DNA of 64,000 nucleotides from Grammothele lineata (Eukaryota; Basidiomycota; Agaricomycetes; Polyporales; Polyporaceae). Within the stretch, counting starts at the first letter, position 1, and each line of letters opens with the position of its first letter. The stretch is from NCBI GenBank assembly GCA_002150815.3, contig NDFF03000055.1:62001-126000 (forward strand), in the 5' to 3' direction. Of this stretch, positions 53,796 to 64,000 are shown piece after piece. Both the position numbers and the translations under genes were made by a program. The notes under the pieces are model-generated. The model searched no databases, had not been told where the DNA came from, and saw nothing but the letters and a program-made list of their open reading frames with translations.

Positions 53796-55620
53796 CCGGG
53801 TGTTCGTCCCTTTCGCTTGTCGTGTATCATGCTCTGGCTGTCGCTCTGTACGTTACGTTTTAATACCAATATCTTGCTCGTTGTCCAACCCGTTCCACGT
53901 CCACGCCGCGACCTCCCAGTTTCGTTTCGTGGCTCGCGGTGCGTCGGGGCCCCGACGGATGGCTCAGCCTCGCAAGCCATCTGGTAACAGTTAGAGACGC
54001 GACCTCTGTGCCCGGTCGCGACTCGCCGCGCGGAGCTCCACTGGTACTGAGTTTGGCAGGATTGAATCTTATCGAGATCTGGCGCCCTCGAGAGTGAGTA
54101 TTCGGGGCCGGGGTTTAACGGAACACTTTCCTCCCTGTTTTGCTATGCCTTCCCCTCATCGCCCACCCTTTTGGGTAGAGGTCTGCCAGTACTAGTGCCG
54201 TTCCTCGTGTTCGCGTTGATGCGTCGCCTGGGTGTCGGGCCCCTCTTCAATCTCGCGTTGCTGGCTGATTGGTGGTGCTCTTCGTGGGACATGGGGGTGT
54301 GTCAGAGACAAGGTGGAACAGGTGTGTCTATTCCTACATGAGCCCTTACAAGTCTCTGAGACGTTCTTCGCAGCCATTGGCCGTTTGTGAGCGACTGATG
54401 ACGACGAATGGTTTATACGGTATTTTTCAATGCGCATCCGCAATTCCGACAACAGCGCAGCCAGCCGATCTCGGACTCGTCTGTGTGCCTCGAGCTTCTG
54501 GTCAGGTCGGAGTCATGTTTGCGATGAGTGTGCACGGGGAACTACCCTGGGGGGTGCGTCGTATGGGGAAGTCTCGGTGCGTTTCCTGCACGTTCTTGCT
54601 ACTACGTGCTCGTCTCACATCTGTGTGTGATAGGCAAATCTGACACATACACCAGCTTGAGAGTGACCGAGGCGAGTAACCGAGGGTTGGTGATGCGGAC
54701 CGGAGAGGAAAAGGCGAGTTCGTAGCTCAGTGGTGTGCGGAGTTCCGAGAGACCGTAGGTCCTTCGTGATTGGGAAACATGTGTATACGTCGTGCTCGGC
54801 CTTCAGGGAGAAGATCCTGCAATCGTCGGAGGGGAGTCGGAAAACGTGCTTGTCTCTGTAATAGGTAGCGGATACCATCACGGAATGTGGCGGAATGAAC
54901 CGTGGACCACACTGGACGATGTTGCATCTCGAATGTTGCCTGTCGAGACTACCACTGTAAGGGAGGTGGTCCCCTGTAAATTAGAACTGTCAAGGAGGAC
55001 GGCGGACGCTGTCATCTAGGGCGGGCGGCGCTGGGATGTTTCGAGGAAGCGTTCCAGATCGGGCTGTCGGCTGGCGTGCCGTGGAGTGCCGGCTCGGCCG
55101 TTACCGATGCAGGCGTTGGATATGGCGTCCGAATCGTCCGCACCGCCTTTGCTCCCCCGCTGCAGGGGTATGACCACCGCTGCGTCTTTCACTGCCTACT
55201 TCAAGGGCCCCATATTGGGCCCTCAAGGCACTTGCTGGGATAAAAGAATGACCTCTTGAGGAGACCGCCCGCGTTCGCGTTGTTCTGTCGGCCCCACAGC
55301 TCTCCCCCCACTCACAGTCTCCCACTTGGGGTCCGAGCGACAGCCACAGGCTCACAAAGGATATTTTCCACGCACCTACCTGCATGGAGACCGGCGGGAT
55401 GTTCGCGCAGCTTCCGTGTATAATGGTCTTTGGAGCCGATGTCTCGTCTCCCACTTGTTTTCCTGCTCGACGGTGAGGCGGCACTGTGGGGGCGGGGCGC
55501 TTAGGCATGGGCTGGGAGCCTGTGGGCAGGAGGGTCCCGAGCCACCAACGGGGCGAGATCTGCTCGCTGAATGCAGAGATGGAACTCCGACAATCCGCGC
55601 GCGGACGTTCCTTCTCTTGC
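53796..55620. other. 1.8 kb spacer, no gene recognised
   Basis: Short and overlapping frames only; minus-strand frames of 86-135 residues at 54.2-55.5 kb have no motif. The motif TAGCTCAGTGGT at 54723 resembles a tRNA A box but no matching B box or acceptor stem follows. The 3' UTR of RDS3 and the distal promoter of SNT2 should lie here. Confidence 0.4.
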
Positions 55621-56440
55621 CTTGCATCTTACTCCCTCCCCCCATCCTCCCTGCCCTCCCATCACCCTCCCCTGCCGCCCCGCCGCCGACCTCTGAAATA
55701 TCCTCGCGCGTGTGCCCCGAGACCGTCGCGGCTGCCAGGCGCTGCGCACGACCCAGCACAGCTTTTACGCCCAGGTTTCCCGCCCTCGTCCCTTCCGTCG
55801 TCCTCCCTCGAGCCGGCGCCGCCGCACACCCGGCGCTTGCATCACAGATCGTGTCGCCGACCCGCCCCCGTTTGCACCTCTTTCCACTACCGTCCCCTCC
55901 CCCCGCCCCTCCCTCCCTAATAATACCTCCGCTCCTCCCATCCACCTTAGGAGTCCCAACTCGTCTACTGTACTCATTTTCTGCGTACTGTAAATTCTTT
56001 GCGCCCTCCCGTAGCCTGTATCTCACAATTCGCGTGGAGCCACCTACTGTCTCGCATCTTATTCCTTCCCCACATCCATCCTCCCGTACCACCCCTTCCG
56101 CTCCCCCGCATCCGACACCCCAAATATTTCTGTGGCAGGCTTTCTAGGCGCTGCGCACGACTTGACTGGGCTTTCTTCGTCGAGATTTCCCGCCCTCTCC
56201 CCGGTCACCTTCGAGCTCCCCGGCGCCGCTGCACGCCCAGCGCTTGAATCAGAGATCGCGTCGCCGCCCCCCTTCTCCGGCTCTTTCCACTCCCCTCACC
56301 ACCTCCCGCCGGCCGCCTTCTTCCCTCCCCATTTATTCCTCCGCGCCTCCCACCCACCTCAGGAGCCCCAGTGGGTCTAGTGTAGCCCCCTTCCGCCTAC
56401 TGTAGATTTGTCCCGCTCGCTTCGGGCTTGTTCCTGACAA
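55621..56440. repeat. diverged tandem duplication in the SNT2 leader
   Basis: Two adjoining segments, about 55621-56050 and 56053-56440, repeat the same order of landmarks about 410-430 bp apart. Each has GCATCTTA-TCC with CCATCCTCC, then AAATAT, then GGCGCTGCGCACGAC, then TTTCCCGCCCTC, then CGGCGCCGC-GCAC-CC-GCGCTTG-ATCA-AGATCG-GTCGCCG, then TCTTTCCACT and a CTACTGTA box. They are diverged by many substitutions and small indels. The region is extremely C/T-rich and immediately precedes the SNT2 start. Reading frames through it (up to 273 residues) have no coding signature. It is probably promoter and 5' leader sequence that was duplicated. Confidence 0.7.
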
Positions 56441-56487
56441 ACCCCTACCCGTCCTCCCTTTTGCTGTCAACCGGCGCTTACGGATCC

Positions 56488-59400
56488 ATGGAGACCCCGG
56501 AACCGTTCAAGATCATCCTCAAGAATGGCGATGAAGTCAAGGTCAACGGTAACGCCTCCCGCTTTTTTCTGTCGTCCGCCACCCCGCTAACGTCCAGCGC
56601 CTCTCCCGCAGACCATGTCTACTGCTCGCCTAGCTGGGGCGTCCGCGACGGCACCCCGTATTCAATCGCACGCATCATGGAGTTCCTGCCCGCACAAGGC
56701 ACGCCGACGTTCGACAAGCACGGCCGACGCAACGAGCCCATCACGCGGGTCCGCCTCGCGTGGTACTACCGGCCGAGCGACGTCTCGGACCGTGCCGTCG
56801 CCGACTCGCGCCTCCTGCTCGCCGCGATCTACTCGGAGGTGTGCGAGCTGAGCCAGCTGCGCGCCCGCTGCTTCGTGCACCACCGCGACCGCATCTCGGA
56901 CCTCGCCGGCTGGAAGAAGCGCCCGGACAGGTTCTACTTCACGCGCCTGTTCGACCCCTGGCTCAGGAAGGAGTTCGAGGTCATCCCCGTCGCCAGCGCC
57001 CGCAACGGTGCGTCTCGCCGCCTTCCCCGCGTGCCTGCCACTGCCAACGGGTGCTAGTGGCGTGCCGCGGGGTCTGAGCGGCACGCGGGTTTTTCGAGCT
57101 AGTGCTGACGCCCTGCTCGCCAACAGTGCCGAGCCATATTCGTGAAACCCTTGTCGAGCGGTACGAGTACATTGTCGCCGAGCGGGAGGTGGTCCCGTAC
57201 CTGACGGACGACCTCCGTCTATGCGACACGTGCGAGAAATGGTGTCCTCCGTGCGTGCTTGTCTCTCGCGTGCGCCCGCGGGCACTTGGCTGATCTCATC
57301 GTTCTACCCCCTCCCGTCCTCTCCCCTCATCGCCTCTCCTCCGTTCCGTCCTCTGTCCCACCCGTGTTCGGCCCCATGCAGCGCCGACACCCTGAACTGC
57401 GACCGATGCAAGAAGTACTTCCACATGGAGTGCGTGACCCCTCCCATGCTGTCCAAGCCCGCACGCGGGTACGGCTGGACGTGCGCCCCCTGCTCGCGCG
57501 CGCACGAGGAGGAAGTCGAGGGCCACGACGTGCGGCACCACACCCCCGCCGCGAAGCCCAAGTCGAACGCGCCCGCGGCCCGCGGCAGGGGCCGCCCGCG
57601 CAAGGACAGGGTCCTCGCGGAGAAGGAGGAGAACGTGGAGATCAAGCACTTCAAGATGTGGCCCTTCCGGTACTTCGGGTGAGTTGCTCCCCCCCTCCCG
57701 CCCCCCTTCCTGCGCGCCCCCGTCCCCCGCGCGTTGAGTGTGGGTGGAGTGGGAGCGGAAACTGAAGCTGAAGCTGACGGCGCTGGCGGGTGCGCGCACG
57801 CAGGTTGTACACGTTTGCGGAAGACACCCTCGGTGCGTGTAGTTCCAGTAGTTCCGGATCCTGCGGCGTGGGGTGCGCGAGACGCTGCGGTTGCTAATCG
57901 AGGAAGGCAGACCCCGACGACCTCATCTTCCCACGGGCCGCGACGCGCGTCGGACCCAAATACCAGGCGACCGTCCCGCTCGCGCCCGGAACGGCTGACC
58001 GTCCGATAGGTATGCAGGTTGTCGTTGTCATCGCAAGTACTGCCCGTAGCTGACGAGCGCGCGTAGACATCGAAGAGCGCGGAGGGGACGACACGATCGA
58101 GGTGTTGAGCCTCGTCAACAAGATGGACCCAGGCGACGGTGCGTGAGAATCACGTCATCAGACAGCGGCGGTTGTTGACGTTTGTTTGGCGCGTTCTGCA
58201 GCGGAGTCATGTGAGCGCCCTTCCCCGATCCGGATCTGCGTCTCGTCGTGCGGTGCGCTAACCGGGAGGCTCTCTTCGCAGTCGAGAAGCAGAAGGGGAT
58301 GCTCGCCCAGCAGGACAAGACGCTCAAGTGGCACGTCGACTGGCTGACGGAGGTCACGTTCCGGCTCACGGACGCGTGGCTCAAGCAGCGCGACTTTGCC
58401 ACCGTCAGCATGAAGTTGCCGAATCGGCTGCAGAAGGTAAGTCCCGATTCCGCTCTCCCGCGGCGTGCCCGAGGAGGCACTAATACTGACGAATATGGCA
58501 GTTCAACAAGAACGAGACGCGGTATACGGACAAGAAGTGGGCGCCGGACGAGGTCGCCGCGTTCGAGGACGCGATCACTATGCACGGCGCCGAGCTCCGC
58601 GCCGTCCGCGAGGAGGTCAACACGCGCACGATGCCCGAGGTTGTCCGTTTTTACGGCCATTGGAAAAAGTCTGTCGCGCTTTTGGTTCGCTCTTCCCCTC
58701 GTTAGCTAACAACGGCGTCCTTATAGTGGGAAACTTGGCGAGGAGAACATCCGGATCCGCGCCGCACGCGCCAAAGGCATCGACGAGAAGGCCGTACAAG
58801 CCGCCACCGCCGCGCGCGAGGCGACGCCGGACGACGACGAGGGCTCTGTCGTCGTCGAGATGCGCCGCGGGCACCCGTCGTGCGGCGCGTGCCGCACACG
58901 CGAGTCCGAGACGTGGTGGAAGGCCCCCAAAGGGCTTGCGACGGCTGTGCTCTGTGATCAGTGCGGCCCTAGCTGGCGCAAGTACGCCGACCTTACCGTA
59001 CGTCCTGTCCGGGAAGAACCCCCGCCGAAGGCGAAGGCGACTGCGAGCACTAGCGCCGCGGCGGGCGAGAAGCGCGAAGGCACGCCGATCACTGCGCCCG
59101 CGGCGAAGCGCGCGAAGGTGCGTCGGTCCCTGGGTCGGGCGACGATGGGTGAAAACACTGACTGATATCATGTTGATTTCGCGCACGCAGACGGCGTCGT
59201 CACAAGCGACCCCGCCGCCGCCGCCCGCGGTGCCGCAACTACGCTGCGTGGCGTGCACGCGCAATGGGCCGGTTGGCAAGGTCCTGCGGTGCAAACAGTG
59301 CCAGTTCCGCGTGCACGCAGAGGCGTGTGGCGCTACGCCGACGGCTGCGACTGCCAGTGACTCGTGGATATGCGATCTTTGCGAGAACGAGCAGACTCCG

Positions 59401-60759
59401 GAGGCGTCGTTGGTGCGTGTCATGCTTTCCTACATGGCCAGATGCTGACATGCAGGATGCGTGCCGTCGTAGATACCGGATTGTTTACTATGCCCCAGAA
59501 TGCGACGCGACCCGAAGAAGAAACTGATCTACCCACCGCCAGACACGTACCTGCGCGCTTGCAAACCCACAGAAGGCCAGGCGTGGGTGCACGTGCTCTG
59601 CTCCGCGTTCATCCCCGAAATCACCTTCTCGGACGCGGCACGGCTCAAGCTCGTCGAGGGCATCAGCGCAATCCCGGCCCGGCGATGGCAGAACGTGAGT
59701 CTCGCCTACCGATATGGCTTTGCTGCTCTTGTACTCGTTGTTGACTTGCGGGTCGGTTTGGCTCTGCAGAACTGCGCGTTGTGTGACCGTCCGGATGGCG
59801 CGGTGATACAGTGTAGCGAGTGCCCGTCAGAGTTTCACGTTTCGTGCGCGTGGAAGGCGGGGCATCGGTTCGGGTTCGAGGTCCAGCCGCAGGTGCGTCC
59901 ACGACTTTTCCTTGCTGTTCGTGTACGCTTACGAATGGGTTTGTGAGCAGAAGTCGCATCGACGCGACGGCGTGACGACGGTGGAGTTCAAGGGCACGTC
60001 GGGTGTCATGGTCCCCACGGTCCTTTGCAAGTCCCACGGGAATCGGCGCCACCTATTCGACATGTGCGAGACCACAGATTCCGGAGAGGTCCGTCTCAGC
60101 TCCGTTTCCACACGATCGTCATATTCATGCTCCCTTCCTTGCAGACCGCGCTCCAAGTGTACTGCAAGGCCTACAAGCAGGCGCCCATACACGAGACGCA
60201 CGGCTTGCTTCGCAAGGCCATGCGGCTCGACAAGATCCTCGAGCAGAACGGCGCTGCGGCCATGGCTTCGAGCGCCCCCGGAACTCCCGGTACTCCCGGA
60301 TCCGCCGCCCCGCTCGTCCCGGGGGCCCCCATCCTCTCCTCCACGCTCTCCCTCGACGGCGGGACCCCGCTCGCAGACATCAAGGGCGCCGCGAACGGCG
60401 CCGTCAACGGGCACGGCCCTGAACCGCCGGCGGAGCCCGAGCCGTACTGCTACCGCTGCCGGACGCAGTTCTCGCCCTTCTTCCACGAGGTCGGGCACGG
60501 CAACGGCGCGCTCGCGACGAACGGGGTCGCGACGAATGGCACTGCAAGCGTGGGCGCGGGTGCGGGCGTGCCGCGCTCGTGGCTCTGCCACAAGTGCTAC
60601 ACGGACACGCGCAAGGCGGCGAGCTTCCCGGTCATGATCGGCCTGGGGGCGTCATGCCCCCCTCCCCCCATATCGCTGTCGGGTGAACGGACTATATACA
60701 TACATACATACATACACACGGACGACGCCTCAGGCGACCGCACGCACGCCGGGATGTAG
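56488..60759 (+). CDS. SNT2: SNT2-like chromatin reader (BAH-PHD-ELM2-SANT-GATA-PHD-ePHD)
   Basis: This is a nuclear multi-domain reader of histone H3 that in fungi acts with Rpd3-type deacetylases and stress-responsive chromatin. Sixteen exons join in phase to 1,039 residues, among them 56488-56548, 56612-57007, 57127-57250, 57382-57678, a 9-nt microexon at 58202-58210, 58502-58668, 58727-59117, 59191-59412, 59473-59694 and 60145-60759. Domain order: BAH (DHVYCSPSWGVRDGTPYSIA, then FYFTRLFDPWLRKEFE); PHD1 (CDTCEKWCPPADTLNCDRC, YFHMECV, WTCAPC); ELM2-like (ATRVGPKYQATVP, RGGDDTIEVL); SANT (WAPDEVAAFEDAITMHG, VRFYGHWKN); a GATA-like treble clef (CGACRTRESETWW, LCDQC); PHD2 (CVACTRNGPVGKVLRCKQCQ, WICDLCENE); and the extended PHD (CLLCPRMRRDPK, WVHVLCSAF, CALCDRPDGAVIQCSECPSE, LCKSH). 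The last 25 residues read through a CATA microsatellite, so the true C-terminus may be shorter. Confidence 0.92.
60697..60717. repeat. (TACA)n microsatellite at the 3' end of SNT2
   Basis: Five tandem TACA units lie inside the open frame, 40-60 nt before the SNT2 stop at 60757-60759, so the last coding residues (YIHTYIHT) come from a simple repeat. Length variation here would change the reading frame of the tail but none of the domains. Confidence 0.8.
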
Positions 60760-61090
60760 AGTACTTGTAACTGCACGTCGACGATCGTCTTTGCTCATCT
60801 GGGCTTGTTGCGATTGGTTTGATTTGGAGTGATGGATATATCCGTCCGCTAGTCTGTCTGGTGTACGATTACAGGGGGAGCTATAGTATTGCGAAAGTAT
60901 AGTGTCTCGCGGGAGTGAGTGTGGTCGTGGTCGAGAAAGTGAGGGGTAAGAGAGGGGGGTAAGGAAGGGTACATTGTCGGAGTCATGACGGGTGGGTGGG
61001 GGTGAGAACAAATACAGCTGATAGCAGATCCGATAACTGGGAGAGAGATGCAAGTGCTATATGTATATGGCCGGGGCGAATCGGCGGGGG
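60760..61090. other. convergent 3' region of SNT2 and the deubiquitinase
   Basis: This is 330 bp between two convergent stop codons, holding both 3' UTRs. It is T/G-rich on the + strand with several GGGGTGGG runs. No gene is seen. Confidence 0.5.
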
Positions 61091-64000
61091 CTACGCTTTG
61101 GTCCTCTTATAAAACAATATGTACGCTGGCTTCCCCTATCATCGCGCGTCAGCACTGGCGCGGAAGGTAGTGAGAGAGCGAGATACTTACTACAACATCC
61201 TTCGCGTCCGCTGGTGATACACGGCTGTCATCACAATACAGCCAACCTCCTCGTGAAGAAATAAACGCGGTATCTGAAAACAGAGTGAGTCAACCGAGGA
61301 ACGAGAAGCAACCACTCGAAATACATACAATGGCCGGTGCTTAACGTCCCAAAGTGGTTCGTCACGGCATACAGGTCGTACCGGTATGGCGGGAGCTGGC
61401 AGCGCGGGTCGTCCGGCCCGTACTGCGTCCCGCCGGCGGTCGCCCCAGGCGGTAGCGGCGGGGGCATGAAGTTGGTGAGGTCGAGCCCGCGCAGCGGGAA
61501 CTCGACACACGTCTCGATCTTGTCCGTGAAGAGGCCCTTGGCGGAGAAACGCTTGAGGTGGATGAGCAGCACGGGCGGCAGGCGCGAGAGCGAGAGCCGC
61601 TTCGTCGCCTTGCGCAGCGTCTTGCAGTGTGGGCAGTGCCTGCGTAGGGGGCATTGTGAGCTGCGGCGCACAGGCGGAGCAGGACTGGGAAGGAACGCAC
61701 CATGCATCCGACTTCTCCATGACCTCCTCCTTTACGAACGCTTCGATGCATTGCTGCAGTGAGACTTTGGAAGAGCCGCGGCCAGTGGGAACCGGGAGCG
61801 TGAGGTACATGAACGTGTTGTACGTCGTTGAGGTCTGTCATACCCCGCGAAAGTTAGTCAATCTAGTCTATCGCTCTAGGAACGGAAAGCCGCCCGCCCA
61901 ACGCGCAGCCCTACAAGCTGCGGCGCGCAGGACAACAAAGCGCAGACGAACGCACCTTGTGACACGTGAGGCACTCCATGCGATTCCGGTACTGGCCCTG
62001 GAAGATGTCGACGATGAGCGAATCATCGCGCATGCGGTACAGCTGCCACTCCTGCTCGCTCGCGACCTGCGTCGGGAGCCGTTCCAGTTCCGCCTCGCGC
62101 TCTGGGGTCACCTCGATTTGGGGCTTTGTGATCACGCGGTTGAGGTCCTCGTGCAGGCCGTCAAGCAGGAACGAGAGGAACTCTTGCGAGTCGTGTTGCT
62201 CCGTGCCCGAGAACTGCGGTGCGTAGCTGCATATTGATCTCTGAATGAACATTCTGACGTCAGCAACATCAACAACAAACCAAACAACCACCACTGGACG
62301 CACTCGGAACTGTACAGGGGACAGCGTCCCGCCCTCGCCCTGCCACATGTCCTTGAGGATGTTCGCATACGCGTTCGCGAGCTGACCCTTGGTACCCATC
62401 TTGTTCACCATGTTCACCGCCTTCATCCAGCTCCCGTCCGAGAAGAAGCGCGAGAAGGGCACGGTCGCGTTCAGGCACTGTACCGTCGCGTTCATGTAGC
62501 ACGTGTTCCCGAGGTTCTTGAGCCCACTCGTGCCGATCTGGATGTCCGCCCAGTACGTGACCGCGTACTCGTGCTGGATCGTGGGAGGCTTCGGAGGCGG
62601 AGCGAACGAGCTCTTCGGCACGGGCCGAGAACGCACGTCCAAAGCGGAGGAGGCGGCCACGGGTGGAGGCCGAGGCATATGTCGCGGTTGGAGGTCCGGG
62701 TAGTCTATTGGAGGCCGGGTTGCAGCGAAGCCGTTCAAAGCTTCTTGCGACTGGTCGATGTACGTGCTACGTCTGCGCATCGGGGGGTTGATCGAGGCGA
62801 GGGGTGGGGTTGGTAAGCCGTTGACACCTGGTGAAGGAGACCCAAACGAGCCGGAAACTTGCGGGGAAATATGTCGGGAGATTTGAGGGTATTGGATTGG
62901 GGAGGGTGTGCCGTTCATGAGAGATAGCGACACGTGCTGTGTCATCATCTACATGCATATCGTCAATGTCATGACCGCTGAAATCATGCCGGTACTCACG
63001 TTCTCGGGTATCACCGGAGTCGAGGAATACGATACAGAGTTGGAGGTAGTGCGCGATATGGCAGGACGGGGTGCGCGTTTAGAAGCATCCATAGACGGAA
63101 GCATCCCAACGCTATCCGATCCCAGCCTCGGAGAACCCGGCTCGGGACTACGCATGTTCGCTTGGCTCGGTATCCACGGTCGGTGCGCATAAGGGTCGCC
63201 GGTCGGCTCTGTCCCGGCCCTCGAGCGCCCCATCGAGAGTCCGACCAACTCTGACGTCGGTATTGGTACGGACGGCGCCGGAGCGACCACAGACGCTGAG
63301 GTGGATGAGGAAGACTCAGCCGGAACGCGCATATGCCCTAGACCTAGTCCTCTCGCCTCGCCCGCAGGGGGTGTTCCGGGGGCGCTGTCGATGGACGAAG
63401 ATCCGACGCCGTTCACGAGATTCGCGAGGACCCCGGGACGGCCAGGCGAAGAAGAGCCTGCGCGCGCGAGTTCAGCGTCGCCGTAGTCCCGCTTCCACGC
63501 TTGGAAGCCCCCAACGAGGACCATGGGCACGTTCTTGAGAAATTTGCGGAAGGACTGCTCGTAGATCGCCCGCGAGAGGCTGTGTAGGGGAGAGCCTTGG
63601 TCGCCGAGGGACTCGGAGGAATCATCATACATCGCGACGAGGTCGAACTTGTCGCGGTTCAAGAAGAGGGTGCATTCGTTCTGAGGGCTAATGCTGAGCG
63701 CGTCCTCTATGCTCTGCGCGGACACACTGCACACTTCGCTCAATCCGAGCCCAGGAAAATAATGCAGGAGACTCACTTGTCGCGCAAGAGTATAGACGGC
63801 TCTATGCACACCACTGCATCCGCCTTGATATGCTCCCGCTCGAACTCCTCCCGCGTCCGGACGTCCAACAGCAATACCTTGAAATTCTGCTTGTATTTCC
63901 ATTCGTGCAAGGTCGTAGGAAAAAGGGTCTTGAATGGAAGCTCGGCCTTTTCGGTCGCAGGCGTCACAGGTGGGATGACGGGAGATCGTTGCACACTCGA
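61091..64000 (-). CDS. ubiquitin carboxyl-terminal hydrolase with rhodanese domain (DOA4/UBP4/USP8-like), 5' partial
   Basis: This is a cysteine deubiquitinase, probably acting on endosomal or proteasomal cargo. Visible exons are >64000-63777, 63726-63000, 62948-62304, 62240-61956, 61834-61701, 61639-61329, 61273-61191 and 61129-61091, all in phase; the first exons and start codon lie beyond the window. Order: rhodanese-like domain (FKVLLLDVRTREEFEREHIK … VPMVLVGGFQAWKRDYG), a Ser/Pro-rich linker of about 300 residues, then the USP core. The core has the Cys box TSGLKNLGNTCYMNATVQCL, the QQHDSQEFL-type EQHDSQEFLSFLLDGLHEDL, zinc-finger cysteines CLTCHK and CPHCKT, LIHLKRFSAKGLF, and the His box THFGTLSTGHYTAFISS with YCDDSRVS. 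It ends PAYILFYKRTKA, the usual USP C-terminus. The combination of rhodanese and USP domains is the DOA4/UBP4/USP8 arrangement. Confidence 0.92.

Noticed and set aside
54720..54795. Possible tRNA, from TAGCTCAGTGGT
   Set aside because: No B box (GGTTCGAAT-like) and no matching acceptor stem follow within 100 bases.
55326..56147. 273-residue + strand reading frame before SNT2
   Set aside because: The sequence is pyrimidine-rich, encodes mainly Pro/Ser/Leu, and lies in the duplicated leader; no conserved motif.
58617..59423. 268-residue minus-strand reading frame
   Set aside because: It is a shadow of SNT2 SANT and PHD exons, which have clear zinc-ligand patterns on the + strand.

Overview
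The window looks like nuclear DNA of a basidiomycete fungus, probably a wood- or litter-decaying Agaricomycete (Polyporales-like). The evidence is the dense short introns (about 50-65 nt, GT..AG), the GC-rich coding sequence, four genes of the basidiomycete seven-helix DUF6533 family, a polyporopepsin-like secreted aspartic protease, a fungal hybrid histidine kinase and a fungal SNT2. All gene models were spliced by hand from codon phase and GT/AG sites, with exon coordinates given where they were worked out. There is no transcript support, and names rest on recalled family motifs rather than searches.

Layout. 0.8-5.4 kb: a small double-stranded-RNA-binding protein, a medium-chain alcohol dehydrogenase (-) and the NatA catalytic acetyltransferase NAA10. 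6-11 kb: an 18-exon membrane hybrid histidine kinase whose H-box splice donor looks damaged. 11.5-15.7 kb: two tandem DUF6533 genes (-). 17.2-23.5 kb: a CmcJ/AsaB-type oxidoreductase, phenol 2-monooxygenase-like gene 1 and an APH-fold kinase, all +. 23.8-25.4 kb: hairpins, an inverted-repeat mobile element (copy A) and a Q/M-rich protein (-). 26.7-34.9 kb: monooxygenase 2, an aspartic protease, an identical second copy of the element, a small unknown gene and a second dsRNA-binding protein. 35.5-44.7 kb: a lysine-methyltransferase-like gene, then an inverted pair of two-ubiquitin-fold proteins around monooxygenase 3. 45.6-50.7 kb: two more tandem DUF6533 genes (+). 50.9-64 kb: housekeeping-type genes: an alcohol O-acetyltransferase-like protein, the SF3b subunit RDS3/PHF5A, the chromatin reader SNT2 and a 5'-truncated rhodanese-USP deubiquitinase.

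The middle 40 kb is a family-expansion zone: 4 DUF6533, 3 monooxygenases, 2 double-ubiquitin-fold proteins, 2 small dsRBD proteins and 2 identical MITEs, with diverged and in places damaged copies. The flanks hold single-copy conserved genes. The monooxygenases, the alcohol dehydrogenase and the CmcJ-like enzyme together suggest oxidation of small aromatic or secondary metabolites, but co-regulation cannot be read from the sequence. The least described item is the double-ubiquitin-fold family with its shared C-terminal domain.
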